NCBI RefSeq assembly: GCF_900099835.1
Contig: NZ_FNKP01000001.1
Coordinates: 2,914,001-2,978,000 of the forward strand
DNA: 64,000 bases
Reading direction: 5' to 3'
From: Paraburkholderia fungorum
GTDB lineage: Bacteria > Pseudomonadota > Gammaproteobacteria > Burkholderiales > Burkholderiaceae
The notes beneath the pieces are model-generated. The model was given only the letters and a program-made list of their open reading frames with translations. It had not been told where the DNA came from and did no database searches. Below are positions 36,895-46,761 of this stretch, one piece after another (position 1 is the first letter of the stretch; each line of letters opens with the position of its first letter). The translations under genes were made by a program, and so were the position numbers.

Positions 36895-37644
36895 TCACAG
36901 CACCTTGGCTTCGGTCTTCAGCTTCTCGACCAGCGTCTTCACGTCCGGCACTTTCACACCGGCAGAGCGCTTCGGCGGCTCGGCGACTTTCAGCGTCTTC
37001 AGGCGCGGCGCAACGTCAACGCCGAGGTCTTCGGGCTTGATCGTTTCCAGCGGCTTTTTCTTCGCCTTCATGATGTTCGGCAGCGTCACATAGCGCGGCT
37101 CGTTCAGGCGCAGATCGGTCGTGACCACGGCCGGCAGCGTCAGCGACAGCGTTTCAGCACCGCCGTCGACTTCGCGCGACACCGTCGCTTTGCCGTCGGC
37201 GACGACCACCTTCGACGCGAACGTCGCTTGCGGCAGATTCGCCAGCGCGGCGAGCATCTGGCCGGTCTGGTTCGAATCGTCGTCGATCGCCTGCTTGCCG
37301 AGGATGATCAGTTGCGGCTGTTCCTTGTCGACCAGCGCCTTCAGCAGCTTCGCGACAGCCAGCGGCTGCAGTTCTTCAGTCGATTCGATCAGAATCGCGC
37401 GATCCGCGCCGATCGCCAGCGCGGTGCGCAGCGTTTCCTGCGATTGCGCGACGCCTGCGGACACGGCGATCACTTCGGTCGCGACGCCCGCTTCTTTCAG
37501 GCGCACGGCTTCTTCAACGGCGATTTCGTCGAACGGATTCATCGACATTTTCACGTTCGCGATATCGACACCCGTGCCGTCCGATTTCACACGGACTTTC
37601 ACGTTGTAATCGACCACTCTCTTGACTGGCACCAGGATTTTCAT
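36895..37644 (-). CDS. etfB: Electron transfer flavoprotein beta subunit
   Basis: 249 residues. [19 protein letters not shown] at the start, the AMP-binding region, the signature-like [17 protein letters not shown], and a C-terminal arm ([17 protein letters not shown]). First gene of etfBA. An upstream GTG two codons earlier is not needed. A TATAAT-like -10 is present at about 37685-37690, with a weak -35. Confidence 0.96.
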   Translation of the reverse strand: MKILVPVKRVVDYNVKVRVKSDGTGVDIANVKMSMNPFDEIAVEEAVRLKEAGVATEVIAVSAGVAQSQETLRTALAIGADRAILIESTEELQPLAVAKLLKALVDKEQPQLIILGKQAIDDDSNQTGQMLAALANLPQATFASKVVVADGKATVSREVDGGAETLSLTLPAVVTTDLRLNEPRYVTLPNIMKAKKKPLETIKPEDLGVDVAPRLKTLKVAEPPKRSAGVKVPDVKTLVEKLKTEAKVL

Positions 37645-37794
37645 GCACACGCTCCAAAGTTACGAATACGTCAACCCAACGAACATTATAACGACTGCCC
37701 TTATGACAGCCTTCTCGCGGGCGCTTTAGCAGGAGGATATCGCTCCTCAGTGGCGTGACGGCAATATCGAACGATCGTTCTATTTTAATCTCGA

Positions 37795-37820
37795 AAAAAC
37801 CCGGGCGACAACCCCGGGTC
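37795..37820 (-). terminator. Terminator of metNIQ
   Basis: On the minus strand ACCCGGGG, a short loop, CCCGGGT and then T6, about 75 bases after the metQ stop. Confidence 0.82.
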
Positions 37821-37893
37821 CCGACTTATGACTCTAATTTCGCATTGCCGTCTTGTCTTGCTGTGTCTGTTGCTGCGTCGGTAAGCCGGCGGC

Positions 37894-38700
37894 CTACCAG
37901 GCGGTGATCACCGAGCCGCCGAACTTCGTGTCGATAAACTGCTTCACTTCGGGCGAATGATACGCCGCGACCAGTTTGGCCACCCACGGCTTGTTCCGGT
38001 CGGCTTCGCGGATCGCGATGATGTTCACGTACGGGCCCTTCGGGTCTTCGATCGCGATCGCGTCCTGCTTCGGCTTCAGACCCGCTTCCATCGCAAAGTT
38101 CGTGTTGATGGCGGCGGCGTCCACATCGTTCAGCGAGCGCGGAATCTGCGCGGCGTCGAGTTCGACGATCTTCAGCTTCTTCGGGTTATCGACGATGTCG
38201 AGCGGCGTCGCCTTCAGACCGGCGTCGGCGCGCAGCTTGAGCAGGCCGAGCTTTTGCAGTAGCAACAGAGCGCGGCCGCCGTTGGTCGGATCGTTCGGCA
38301 CCGCGATTTTCGCGCCCGGCTGCAATTCCGCGAGCGTCTTCACTTTCTTCGAATAGACGCCCATCGGGTACGTGACGGTATCCGCGATACGGATCAGCTT
38401 GTAGCCGCGATCCTTGACCTGCGCCTGCAAGTACGGGTCGTGCTGATAGCTGTTCGCGTCGAGATCGCCGCCGGCAAGCGCCGCGTTCGGCTGCACGTAG
38501 TCGGAGAACTCGATGATCTTGATGTTCAGCCCGTTCTTCGCCGCGACCGTCTTCACGACTTCCATGATCTGCGCGTGGGGACCGCCGGTGACACCGACCT
38601 TGATCGTGTCGTCGGCGTGGGCTGCCGTCGCGAACAGCGACGCGGCGCCGAACGTGGTGAACAGCGCAGCCGCCAGCTTGAGGATGAAACGACGTTGCAT
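37894..38700 (-). CDS. metQ: Methionine ABC transporter substrate-binding protein
   Basis: 268 residues of the NlpA/MetQ family, with a cleavable signal (FILKLAAALFTTFGAASLFATAAHA) and no lipobox Cys, so it is a soluble periplasmic binding protein here, whereas E. coli MetQ is a lipoprotein. Typical: GVTGGPHAQIMEVVKTVA, IEFSDYVQPNAALAGGDLDAN, SYQHDPYL and KIAVPNDPTNGGRALLLLQ. It is last in metNIQ, 51 bases after metI. Ligand assumed to be D/L-methionine. Confidence 0.94.
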   Translation of the reverse strand: MQRRFILKLAAALFTTFGAASLFATAAHADDTIKVGVTGGPHAQIMEVVKTVAAKNGLNIKIIEFSDYVQPNAALAGGDLDANSYQHDPYLQAQVKDRGYKLIRIADTVTYPMGVYSKKVKTLAELQPGAKIAVPNDPTNGGRALLLLQKLGLLKLRADAGLKATPLDIVDNPKKLKIVELDAAQIPRSLNDVDAAAINTNFAMEAGLKPKQDAIAIEDPKGPYVNIIAIREADRNKPWVAKLVAAYHSPEVKQFIDTKFGGSVITAW

Positions 38701-38751
38701 GATGGACCTTTCTGAGTGGCTCTTTAGCGGGTTCCGATAACCCTTGTTGAT

Positions 38752-39405
38752 TTATTTATGGCTCAGACGACGCACGAGCCAGTCCCCGAACGACTGCACG
38801 AGTTGCACGAACACGATCAGGATCACGACGACGGTCAGCATCACTTCCGGCAGGAAACGCTGATAACCGTAGCGGATGCCGAGATCGCCCAGCCCGCCGC
38901 CGCCGATCGCACCCGCCATCGCCGAATAGCCGACCAGCGACACGAACGTGATCGTCAACCCGGCGACGACGCCCGGCAGCGATTCCGGCAACAGCACCTT
39001 GAAGACAATCTGGCTGGTGGTCGCGCCCATTGCCTGCGCGGCTTCGATCAGCCCGCGATCCACTTCGCGCAGCGCGGTTTCGACCAGCCGCGCGATGAAC
39101 GGCGCGGCGGCGATGGTCAGCGGCACGACCGCAGCCGCCGTCCCGATCGACGAACCCACCACCAGACGCGTGAACGGAATCACCGCGACCAGCAGGATGA
39201 TGAACGGCGTCGAACGGACCGCGTTGACGACCACGCCCATCACGCGATTCAGCGCGACGTTTTCCAGCACACCCTGACGGTCGGTCAGATACAGCAACAC
39301 GCCGAGCGGCAAGCCCACCACCGCGCCGACCAGTCCGGAAATGCCCACCATCACGAGCGTTTCCCAGAACGACTGGACGAACATATCGAACATTTCACTC
39401 AACAT
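38752..39405 (-). CDS. metI: Methionine ABC transporter permease
   Basis: 217 residues with about five membrane segments, e.g. [25 protein letters not shown] and [23 protein letters not shown], and the EAA loop ([22 protein letters not shown]) that contacts MetN. The ATG at 39405 is chosen for its strong GGAGG site; it overlaps the metN end by 11 bases. Confidence 0.95.
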   Translation of the reverse strand: MLSEMFDMFVQSFWETLVMVGISGLVGAVVGLPLGVLLYLTDRQGVLENVALNRVMGVVVNAVRSTPFIILLVAVIPFTRLVVGSSIGTAAAVVPLTIAAAPFIARLVETALREVDRGLIEAAQAMGATTSQIVFKVLLPESLPGVVAGLTITFVSLVGYSAMAGAIGGGGLGDLGIRYGYQRFLPEVMLTVVVILIVFVQLVQSFGDWLVRRLSHK

Positions 39406-40429
39406 GCGAAAGCTCCTCCACCACCACACCCTGTTCACGCAGATACGTCAGCGCCTGCGCCACCTTCGTCGGTTCGCCGCCCGCGAGCACCGCGAGCGAG
39501 CCGAACGCCTGCCCCTGGATCTCGTCGATCTGGCCGTGCAGGATGTTGAAGTCGAGTTCGTAGCGGCGAATCGTTTCCGACAAAATCGGCTGATCGACAC
39601 CCGAACCGGTGAACGCGAGGCGCAGCAGGTGGCCGCTGCCCGTCTTCAGACGTTCGGCGACGCGCGCTTTCATCGCAGGCGGAAGCGCCTGCGCGATCAC
39701 GTCGCCGATCAGCGCGCGCGTGACTTCGTGATGCGGCTGCAGGAACACGTCGATCACCTTGCCCTCTTCGACCACACGCCCCGCGTCCAGCACGGCCACG
39801 CGATCGCAGACCTGCTTGATCACGTCCATCTGGTGCGTGATCAGCACGATCGTCAGGTTCAGTTCGCGGTTGATGCGCTTGAGCAGGTCGAGAATCGCCC
39901 GGGTGGTTTCGGGGTCGAGCGCGGACGTCGCCTCGTCGGAGAGCAGCACTTTCGGCTTGCTCGCGAGCGCGCGCGCAATGCCGACGCGCTGCTTCTGGCC
40001 GCCGCTGATCTGCGCCGGATAACGGTCTTTCTGCGCCGACAGACCGACCAGGTCGAGCAGCGGCAGCACGTTCGCCTCGATTTCATCGCGCTTCATGCCG
40101 GCAAGTTCGAGCGGCAACGCGACGTTCTCGTACACGGTACGCGACGACAGCAAATTGAAGTGCTGGAAGATCATGCCGATCTCGCGGCGCGCTTCGCGCA
40201 ATTGCGCGGCGGGCAGCGTGGTCAGATCGCGTCCGTTGACGACGATATTGCCTTCGGACGGGCGTGTCAGCAGGTTGATGGTGCGCACGAGCGTACTTTT
40301 GCCCGCACCGCTGCGGCCAATGATGCCGAACACCTCGCCCGCCGGGATCGACAGATTGACGTTGTGCAGCGCCTCGACCCAGCCCCGGGGCCCAGCGAAG
40401 CGCTGGGAAACATTGCGTATTTCGATCAT
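39395..40429 (-). CDS. metN: Methionine ABC transporter ATP-binding protein
   Basis: 344-residue ATPase. Walker [13 protein letters not shown] signature [15 protein letters not shown], Walker [15 protein letters not shown]-loop ITHQMD. The C-terminal about 100 residues form the NIL/C2 domain that binds methionine and inhibits transport when the cell is replete. The start ATG at 40429 gives [11 protein letters not shown]. No SAM riboswitch or Met-box is evident in the 236-base region upstream. Confidence 0.96.
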   Translation of the reverse strand: MIEIRNVSQRFAGPRGWVEALHNVNLSIPAGEVFGIIGRSGAGKSTLVRTINLLTRPSEGNIVVNGRDLTTLPAAQLREARREIGMIFQHFNLLSSRTVYENVALPLELAGMKRDEIEANVLPLLDLVGLSAQKDRYPAQISGGQKQRVGIARALASKPKVLLSDEATSALDPETTRAILDLLKRINRELNLTIVLITHQMDVIKQVCDRVAVLDAGRVVEEGKVIDVFLQPHHEVTRALIGDVIAQALPPAMKARVAERLKTGSGHLLRLAFTGSGVDQPILSETIRRYELDFNILHGQIDEIQGQAFGSLAVLAGGEPTKVAQALTYLREQGVVVEELSHVE

Positions 40430-40671
40430 GGAAAAACGAAACGGCGGAGACTGTCCGCGAGCGTTGTACGCTCCCGACAAGCGGCCGCCGTTGCTTTTAT
40501 TGGGATTTGAGGCGGCAATTCTACCGCAGCGCCGACATTCCCTTTAATAATCAATTCCGATCTTTTCATAACCTGTGAGCATTAGAGGGAGGTTAAACGC
40601 GAGATGTTCGCGCATCGGGCGCGACTGCGACTATGATCGGGCCACCCAAAAAATCAGGATACGCCGTGATC

Positions 40672-41595
40672 ATGGAGACATCTCGAAATAGCTCAGGCAG
40701 CAACGGCGATGCGCGCACGAGCGGCGTCAACGTGGGCCGCAACACCGCCGTGCTGCCGCGCTCCTCGGTGACGACCGCCGACGGCGTCGACCTGCCGCTG
40801 TATCGCTGGCCGGCCATCGGGCAGACGCGCGCCACGGTCGCGCTGGTGCACGGCCTGGCCGAGCACGCCGGACGATATGCGGCGCTGGCCGCAAGGCTGA
40901 ACGCGGTCGGCATCGAGCTGGTCGCCATCGATCTGCGCGGTCACGGCCATGCGCCCGGCAAGCGGGCGTATGTGAAGCGTTTCGACGACTATCTGCTGGA
41001 CGCCCAGGCTCTGCTCGACGAGGCCGCGCAAAGTTGCGTCCCGCTCTTTCTGATGGGACACAGCATGGGTGGCGCGGTCGCCGCGCTCTACGCAATCGAC
41101 CGGCTCGAAGCGACGGGCCGCCGCCTGAACGGCCTGATCCTGTCGAGCCCGGCGCTTGCGCCCGGACGCGACGTGCCGGGCTGGATGCTCAAGTTGAGTC
41201 ACGTGATCAGCCGCCTCTACCCCGGCTTTCCGGCGATGAAAATCGACGCCGCGTTGCTGTCGCGTCTTCAGCCGGTGGTGAACGCCAATCGCAACGATCC
41301 GCTCGTGCATCACGGCGCGATTCCGGCGCGCACGGGCGCGGAGTTGCTGCTGGCGATGGCGCGCATCGAACGTGGACGTGCAGCGCTGCGCATACCGCTG
41401 CTCGTGTTTCACGGCACCGAGGACAAACTCACCGAGCCCGAAGGCAGCCGCGAATTCGGCGAGCATGCGGGGTCGCCCGACAAGACGCTCACGCTGCACG
41501 AAGGCAGTTATCACGAGACGATGAACGATATGGATCGGGACCGGGTGATCGGTGGGTTGATCGACTGGATCGAGAGGCGGCTGGTTCGGGCGTGA
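40672..41595 (+). CDS. Alpha/beta hydrolase, monoacylglycerol-lipase type
   Basis: 307 residues. Serine hydrolase with nucleophile elbow GHSMGG, oxyanion region VALVHGLAEHAGRY, the conserved DLRGHGHAPGKR, and the acid/His region LVFHGTEDKLTEPEGS and HEGSYHETMNDM. This resembles lysophospholipase/monoacylglycerol lipases. A GTG at 40666 with AGGA 6 bases upstream is an equally good start. Divergent from metNIQ. Substrate unknown. Confidence 0.88.
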   Translation: METSRNSSGSNGDARTSGVNVGRNTAVLPRSSVTTADGVDLPLYRWPAIGQTRATVALVHGLAEHAGRYAALAARLNAVGIELVAIDLRGHGHAPGKRAYVKRFDDYLLDAQALLDEAAQSCVPLFLMGHSMGGAVAALYAIDRLEATGRRLNGLILSSPALAPGRDVPGWMLKLSHVISRLYPGFPAMKIDAALLSRLQPVVNANRNDPLVHHGAIPARTGAELLLAMARIERGRAALRIPLLVFHGTEDKLTEPEGSREFGEHAGSPDKTLTLHEGSYHETMNDMDRDRVIGGLIDWIERRLVRA

Positions 41596-41710
41596 GGGAC
41601 GCTAGCTCTTGGGCAACGGAATCGAGCGCAATGGCTGCTGCCCGGGGGCGATGGTCACGATAGTCACGACCGTCGCGCTTGCGTGACGCAGCACGCGATA
41701 GCAGAAGCGC

Positions 41711-42517
41711 TTAGCGCTTCCAGTCCGGCGCCCGCTTGTCGATAAACGCCTGCACGCCTTCCAGCGCCGAGTCGTCCATCATGTTGCAGGCCATCGTTTG
41801 ACCGGCGAGTTGATACGCCGCTTCAATCCCCATCTCGAGCTGACGGTAGAACAGCCCCTTGCCCGCGCTCACCGCCTCGACGGGTTTCGCGCAGATGCTG
41901 GCGGCGAGCCTGGCCAACTCCGTATCCAGCGCATCTGACGGAACGACGCGGTTCACGAGGCCTTGCTGCTTCGCTTGGGTGGCATCGATGAAATCGCCGG
42001 TCAGCAGCATTTCAAGCGCCGCCTTGCGCGACAGATTGCGCGACAACGGCACCGAAGGCGTCGCGCAAAACAGCCCAAGGTTCACACCGGACACGGCAAA
42101 ACGCGCAGTATCCGCCGCGACCGCCAGATCGCACATCGCGACCAGTTGACAGCCCGCCGCCGTCGCAATGCCCTGCACTCTTGCGATCACCGGTTGCGGC
42201 ATCCGCTGGATCGTCAGCATCAGTTTCGTGCAGCGGGCGAATAGCGCCTGGTAATAAGCCAGCGACGGCGCCGCGCGCATCTCCTTCAGATCGTGTCCCG
42301 CACAGAACGCACGGCCCGCTGCGGCGATCACGACCACACGCGCGTCGCTGGATTGCGCGATTCCGTTCAACGCGTTTTGCAACGCGTCGAGCAATGCTTC
42401 GGATAACGCGTTGAAAGCGTCGGGCCGGTTCATCGTCAGACTCACGACGCCCTTGACGCCGTACGCGTCGTGTTCGACCTCGACCAGCGAGGCGTTGCGT
42501 GCGTCGTTAGCGTTCAT
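41711..42517 (-). CDS. Enoyl-CoA hydratase/isomerase family protein
   Basis: 268-residue crotonase-fold enzyme. Oxyanion-hole segments AFCAGHDLKEMRA and ATAAGCQLVAMCDLAVAAD are present; the second catalytic Glu of classical hydratase is not obvious (NLGLFCATPSVPLSR). The GHDLKEM form is closest to the ECHDC3-like group. GAGGAG precedes the ATG. It is about 58 bases downstream of the deacetylase gene on the same strand and may be cotranscribed. Reaction uncertain. Confidence 0.87.
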   Translation of the reverse strand: MNANDARNASLVEVEHDAYGVKGVVSLTMNRPDAFNALSEALLDALQNALNGIAQSSDARVVVIAAAGRAFCAGHDLKEMRAAPSLAYYQALFARCTKLMLTIQRMPQPVIARVQGIATAAGCQLVAMCDLAVAADTARFAVSGVNLGLFCATPSVPLSRNLSRKAALEMLLTGDFIDATQAKQQGLVNRVVPSDALDTELARLAASICAKPVEAVSAGKGLFYRQLEMGIEAAYQLAGQTMACNMMDDSALEGVQAFIDKRAPDWKR

Positions 42518-42575
42518 GGCTGGCTCCTCTTTGCTCTCATTACGTTTGCCCCGACCCCGCGGCGCGCACGCCGGC

Positions 42576-43499
42576 TCAGATTCCCGCCAGCGACCGCACG
42601 TGCGCGACCACGCTGCGCCCGAGCGCCGACAGGTTATATCCGCCCTCCAGGCAACTGACGATCCGCCCGCGCGCATAGCGTTTCGCGATCTCGCGCATCT
42701 GATCGGTGATCCACGCGTAATCGTCTTCGACGAGACCCATGTTGCCGAGGTCGTCTTCGCGATGCGCGTCGAAGCCCGCCGAGATGAACAGCATCTCCGG
42801 CTTGAAGTCATGCAGACGCGGCAGCCACAGCATGTCGATCGCCTCACGCACGGCCATGCCTTTCGAGCGCGCCGGCATAGGTACGTTGCACATGTTCGGC
42901 GCCTGGTTGTCGGCACCGGTAAACGGATAGAACGGATGCTGGAAGATGCTGCACATCAACACCCGCGGGTCGCCCGAAAATGCCGCTTCGGTGCCGTTGC
43001 CGTGATGCACGTCGAAGTCGATGATCGCGACGCGCTGCATGCCGTGCACGTCGAGCGCGTGACGCGCGGCAATCGCGACGTTGTTGAAGAAGCAGAAGCC
43101 CATCGCGCGAGCCGGCTCGGCATGATGACCAGGCGGGCGCACGCTGCAAAAGGCGTTGTCGTAACGGCCTTCGATCACCGCGTCCGTCGCCGCCACGGCC
43201 GCGCCCGCCGCGCGCAACGCAGCCTGCCAGGTATGCGGATTCATCGTCGTATCGGGATCGATCTCGGCGATGCCCTCAGTGGGCGAACGGCTGCGGATGT
43301 AATCGACATGCGCCTGCGTATGCACGCGGAGCAGCGCGGCTTCGTCGGCGAGCGGCGGCGACTCGCGCTCGATCAGCGAGTCGATGCGGCTTGCGATCAG
43401 TTGATCTTCGATGGCCTGCAGACGCGCGGGACATTCGGGATGCCATTGCCCCATGTCGTGCAGCAGACAATCGGCGTGGGAATAAAAACCTGTTGCCAT
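42576..43499 (-). CDS. Class II HDAC-like deacetylase
   Basis: 307 residues of the arginase/deacetylase fold, related to acetylpolyamine amidohydrolases and HDAC-like bacterial enzymes. Zinc and catalytic motifs: RPPGHHAEP (double His), FDVHHGNGT (Asp and His ligands), SAGFDAHREDDLGNM (third ligand Asp) and LEGGYNLSALG. The bacterial substrate may be acetylpolyamines or other N-acetyl compounds. The start ATG at 43499 gives MATGFYSHADCLLHDMG, as usual. Confidence 0.92.
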   Translation of the reverse strand: MATGFYSHADCLLHDMGQWHPECPARLQAIEDQLIASRIDSLIERESPPLADEAALLRVHTQAHVDYIRSRSPTEGIAEIDPDTTMNPHTWQAALRAAGAAVAATDAVIEGRYDNAFCSVRPPGHHAEPARAMGFCFFNNVAIAARHALDVHGMQRVAIIDFDVHHGNGTEAAFSGDPRVLMCSIFQHPFYPFTGADNQAPNMCNVPMPARSKGMAVREAIDMLWLPRLHDFKPEMLFISAGFDAHREDDLGNMGLVEDDYAWITDQMREIAKRYARGRIVSCLEGGYNLSALGRSVVAHVRSLAGI

Positions 43500-43747
43500 G
43501 TTTTCTTCTGCGGCGCCGCGCGTTCGAAGCGCGCGCTGCGTGTCTCCATCCAGGGGAGCGCGCCCTCGGCGCGCCAACATTTATCAAGTTACCACACGAC
43601 GTCGCGCCGAACGTGGCTGCGATGCGATGGCAATGCGGCACCGCCGCTGGGACTTTCCCGCAGTGTTAGACGCGGTTTTGCAGAAGGCGTCGGGTATACT
43701 GCCCCGAACCTTTTTCCCGTCTCTTTCGCTCTGCCTCTTTGCACACT

Positions 43748-44989
43748 ATGACCGTCAAGCTTGCTCTGTCCGCACGAAACCGGCTACGCATCAGCACGCT
43801 GGCCACCGCATTGTCCGTTGCATCGTGCATGTTCATGGCAACCAGTCCGGCTGTCGCGCAAAGCGTCGGCAAGAAACCGCCGGTGCTGGTTGCGCAAGGC
43901 CAGCCGCAACCGGCCGCGCAGCAAGGGCAAACTTTCGAAGAAGAGATCATCCCGCAGCGCTACGCGAACAATCCCGACGTCAACGTGTTCATCGACGATA
44001 TGGTCGCGCGCTACGACTTCGATCCGGCCGCGCTGCACGCGCTGTTTGCCGGTGCGAGTTATTCGGCGACCGCGGTCAAGCTCGTGACGCCGTCGCCGTC
44101 GCCCACGGTCAAGAACTGGCGTGTTTATCAGTCGCGTTTCCTCGATCCGGTGCGAATCAACGCGGGCGTGCGCTTCTGGCGCGCGAACCAGGCCACGCTG
44201 CAACGCGCGTACGAGGAGTTCGGCGTGCCGCCTGAGGTGATCGTCGGCATTCTGGGGGTGGAGACGATTTACGGCCGCTTCATGGGCAACTTCCGCGTGC
44301 TCGATGCGCTGACCACGCTCAGCTTCGACTACCCGGCTACCGCGAATCGCGGAGATCGTCAGGCGACCTTCCGCAAGAATCTCGAAGACTACCTGGTCTG
44401 GACGCGCGATTCTCAAATCGATCCGACCACAGTGCTCGGTTCGTACACGGGTGCAATCGGTATTCCGCAATTCCTGCCGAGCAGCATCGTCAAATATGCG
44501 GTGAGCTATGACGGCAACAAACAGATCGACCTGCGCACGAATCAGGCGGATGCGATTGGCAGCGTAGCGAACTATCTGCGTCAGAACGGTTGGGAAAGCG
44601 GTCGGCCGGTAGTGTGGAAAATCGGCTCGGACGCGGGCAGTCTGGGCGTTGCGCAAGCTGCCGCCGATGGTCAGCCTGAACCGCGTTGGCCGCTCTCGCA
44701 ATTGCTGCGCGCCGGCTTGCTGCTGAATCAGCCGGATGTCGATGTCGCGGCCGAAGCGGGCACGCCGGTGACGGTGGTGGATCTGCCGTCTCCGGGACGC
44801 GGCACCGAGTTCGTGCTGGGTCTGAAGAACTTTTACGTATTGACGCGTTATAACCGCAGTTTCTTTTATGCGCTGGCGGTTTATCAGTTGGGGCAGCGTA
44901 TCAAGCAGCAGATGCAGGCCAGCGACGCGATGAATGCGATCAGCAACGGGAACGGCGCTTCGTCGAGCGCGGCTTCGCCTTCGCAATAG
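43748..44989 (+). CDS. mltB: Membrane-bound lytic murein transglycosylase B
   Basis: 413 residues. A signal peptide ends near TSPAVAQS, without a clear lipobox. SLT domain: EEFGVPPEVIVGILGVETIYG contains the catalytic Glu (GVET), then GNFRVLDALTTLSFDYP and GAIGIPQFLPSS. Cleaves peptidoglycan glycan strands to 1,6-anhydro ends. The ATG at 43748 is preferred over a TTG three codons upstream; a TATACT hexamer at 43694-43699 may be the -10. Confidence 0.94.
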   Translation: MTVKLALSARNRLRISTLATALSVASCMFMATSPAVAQSVGKKPPVLVAQGQPQPAAQQGQTFEEEIIPQRYANNPDVNVFIDDMVARYDFDPAALHALFAGASYSATAVKLVTPSPSPTVKNWRVYQSRFLDPVRINAGVRFWRANQATLQRAYEEFGVPPEVIVGILGVETIYGRFMGNFRVLDALTTLSFDYPATANRGDRQATFRKNLEDYLVWTRDSQIDPTTVLGSYTGAIGIPQFLPSSIVKYAVSYDGNKQIDLRTNQADAIGSVANYLRQNGWESGRPVVWKIGSDAGSLGVAQAAADGQPEPRWPLSQLLRAGLLLNQPDVDVAAEAGTPVTVVDLPSPGRGTEFVLGLKNFYVLTRYNRSFFYALAVYQLGQRIKQQMQASDAMNAISNGNGASSSAASPSQ

Positions 44990-45032
44990 TTTGAATGGTA
45001 GGCGCCGGGTACGCCCCAGGCGTGAGTCGTAC

Positions 45033-45073
45033 AAAAAAAGCGCCGGTCAGTTTTTAACTGACCGGCGCTTTTT
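45033..45073. terminator. Bidirectional terminator between mltB and cysM
   Basis: A perfect 14-bp stem (45039-45052 with 45056-45069), 3-nt loop, A7 on the left and T5 on the right. Confidence 0.93.
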
Positions 45074-45109
45074 ATTTGACTACCGTGACGCTGACCGAAC
45101 GGCCTACGC

Positions 45110-46012
45110 TTACGCAGGAAACACCCCGGTGGACAGATAACGGTCGCCGCGATCGCAAACAATGAACACGATCGTCGAATTCTCGACCTGGCGCGCGATA
45201 CGCAGCGCCACTTCACACGCTCCGCCCGACGAGATGCCAGCAAAGATACCTTCGACCGACGCCATGCGCCGCGCCATTGCCTCAGCAGCCGCCTGGCTCA
45301 CGTTCTCAACTCGATCCACGCGGCTACGGTCGAAAATTTTCGGCAGATAAGCTTCCGGCCATTTGCGGATACCCGGAATACGCGAACCCTCTTCCGGCTG
45401 CGCACCGATGATCTCGATCGCCTGATTCTGTGTCTTCAGATAAGCGGACACGCCCATGATCGTGCCGGTCGTACCCATCGACGAAACGAAGTGGGTGATG
45501 CGCCCTTCCGTGTCGCGCCAGATTTCCGGACCCGTGCCTTCGACGTGCGCCGCCGGGTTATCCGGGTTCGCGAACTGGTCGAGGATGATGCCCTTGCCTT
45601 CGCGCTGCATCTGCTCGGCGAGGTCGCGCGCGTATTCCATGCCGCCGGTGACGGGCGTCAGGATGATCTGCGCGCCGTAGGCGGCCATGCTCTGACGGCG
45701 CTCGACCGACAGATCTTCCGGCATGATCAGAACCATCTTGTAGCCACGGATCGCCGCCGCCATGGCCAGCGCGATACCGGTGTTGCCGCTGGTCGATTCG
45801 ATCAGCGTGTCGCCCGGCTTGATACGCCCACGCGCTTCCGCTTTCTTGATCATCGACAACGCCGGACGGTCTTTCACCGACCCAGCAGGATTGTTCCCCT
45901 CGAGCTTGGCAAGGATCACGTTATTGCGGCTGCGGATTTCGTCGTCGGGAAGCCGGACCAGCTGCACGAGCGGCGTATTGCCGATCGTATCTTCAATCGT
46001 TTTGTAAGCCAT
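45110..46012 (-). CDS. cysM: Cysteine synthase B (CysM)
   Basis: 300-residue PLP enzyme that makes cysteine from O-acetylserine with sulfide or thiosulfate. PLP lysine in PAGSVKDRPALSMI, Ser/Thr loop IESTSGNTGIALAMAAAIRG, and phosphate site SSMGTTGTIMG. The KLEGNNPAGSVKDR variant marks CysM rather than CysK. The ATG at 46012 gives MAYKTIEDTIGNTPLV. Confidence 0.95.
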   Translation of the reverse strand: MAYKTIEDTIGNTPLVQLVRLPDDEIRSRNNVILAKLEGNNPAGSVKDRPALSMIKKAEARGRIKPGDTLIESTSGNTGIALAMAAAIRGYKMVLIMPEDLSVERRQSMAAYGAQIILTPVTGGMEYARDLAEQMQREGKGIILDQFANPDNPAAHVEGTGPEIWRDTEGRITHFVSSMGTTGTIMGVSAYLKTQNQAIEIIGAQPEEGSRIPGIRKWPEAYLPKIFDRSRVDRVENVSQAAAEAMARRMASVEGIFAGISSGGACEVALRIARQVENSTIVFIVCDRGDRYLSTGVFPA

Positions 46013-46182
46013 ATCGGTTCGGGTGCTGTCGCTGCGGGGAGTCTGCAATCTGTCGATTCTAAACTACCGTGCCCGTCGTTGCCGGGCGGCCCTGCTGCTC
46101 GCATGGATGCACGAGTCCGCTTGTCTCCCATGCTGAGCGCCGCGTCGACACGCGAAGACAGATTCAACGGGAACCGGATCGC

Positions 46183-46215
46183 AAAAAGCCCGCGGCTGAG
46201 TACCGCGGGAGCCAG
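46183..46215 (-). terminator. Terminator after the ComEA-like gene
   Basis: On the minus strand CCCGCGG, 7-nt loop, CCGCGGG, then CTTTTT, about 95 bases after the ComEA-like stop. Confidence 0.78.
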
Positions 46216-46309
46216 TCATTTGCATGACAGCTGAAGGAGTGTGCTGCTTCACTCCGACCATGAAGGGGGAAACAAATGGCAGCGGGCCGCGGACGCAGCC
46301 CGCACGACG

Positions 46310-46684
46310 CTATTTCTTCACGACCACCGTGGGGTTGGCGGAGTTGGCTTTGGACGCATCGGCCGAAACAGTCGTGCCTTTGGCCTGTGAAGACGCCGCA
46401 GCCTGCGCGTTAGCAGCCGCGCCAGCCGGACCGACAGCGAGACCCTCCGCCTGCAGGCGCTCGACGGTATGCCCGCCCATGCCCTTGACGCGCTTGCCGA
46501 GGTCGGCCGGGTCCTTGAACGGACCATGCGCTGTACGCTCGTCGAGAATGGCTTTCGCTTTGGCCGGACCGATGCCCTTGATGCCGCGCAGCGCATCTTC
46601 GTTAGCCGTGTTGACGTCGACCGCCGCGTACGCGTGACCGAAGGCGGCCAGCATGGCCGCGGTAACCAGAATTTTTCGAAACAT
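46310..46684 (-). CDS. ComEA-like helix-hairpin-helix DNA-binding protein
   Basis: 124 residues. Signal peptide MFRKILVTAAMLAAFGHAYA, then two helix-hairpin-helix motifs (VDVNTANEDALRGIKGIGPAKAKAIL, GKRVKGMGGHTVERLQAEGL) as in ComEA. ComEA binds incoming DNA in the periplasm during natural transformation. The C-terminal tail is Ala/Ser/Lys-rich. GGGAG precedes the ATG. Whether the strain is competent cannot be seen from this window. Confidence 0.9.
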   Translation of the reverse strand: MFRKILVTAAMLAAFGHAYAAVDVNTANEDALRGIKGIGPAKAKAILDERTAHGPFKDPADLGKRVKGMGGHTVERLQAEGLAVGPAGAAANAQAAASSQAKGTTVSADASKANSANPTVVVKK

Positions 46685-46761
46685 ATGGAATCTCCCTCGT
46701 ACAACCGGTTGGCGAACATCGTCAACCGGGAGATTCCAGTTTAAAGAGGTATCCGAATTAT

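Noticed and set aside
43498..44235. 245-codon ORF overlapping the 5' part of mltB in another frame
   Set aside because: Arg/Ala-rich shadow; mltB has clear SLT motifs and a signal peptide in its own frame.
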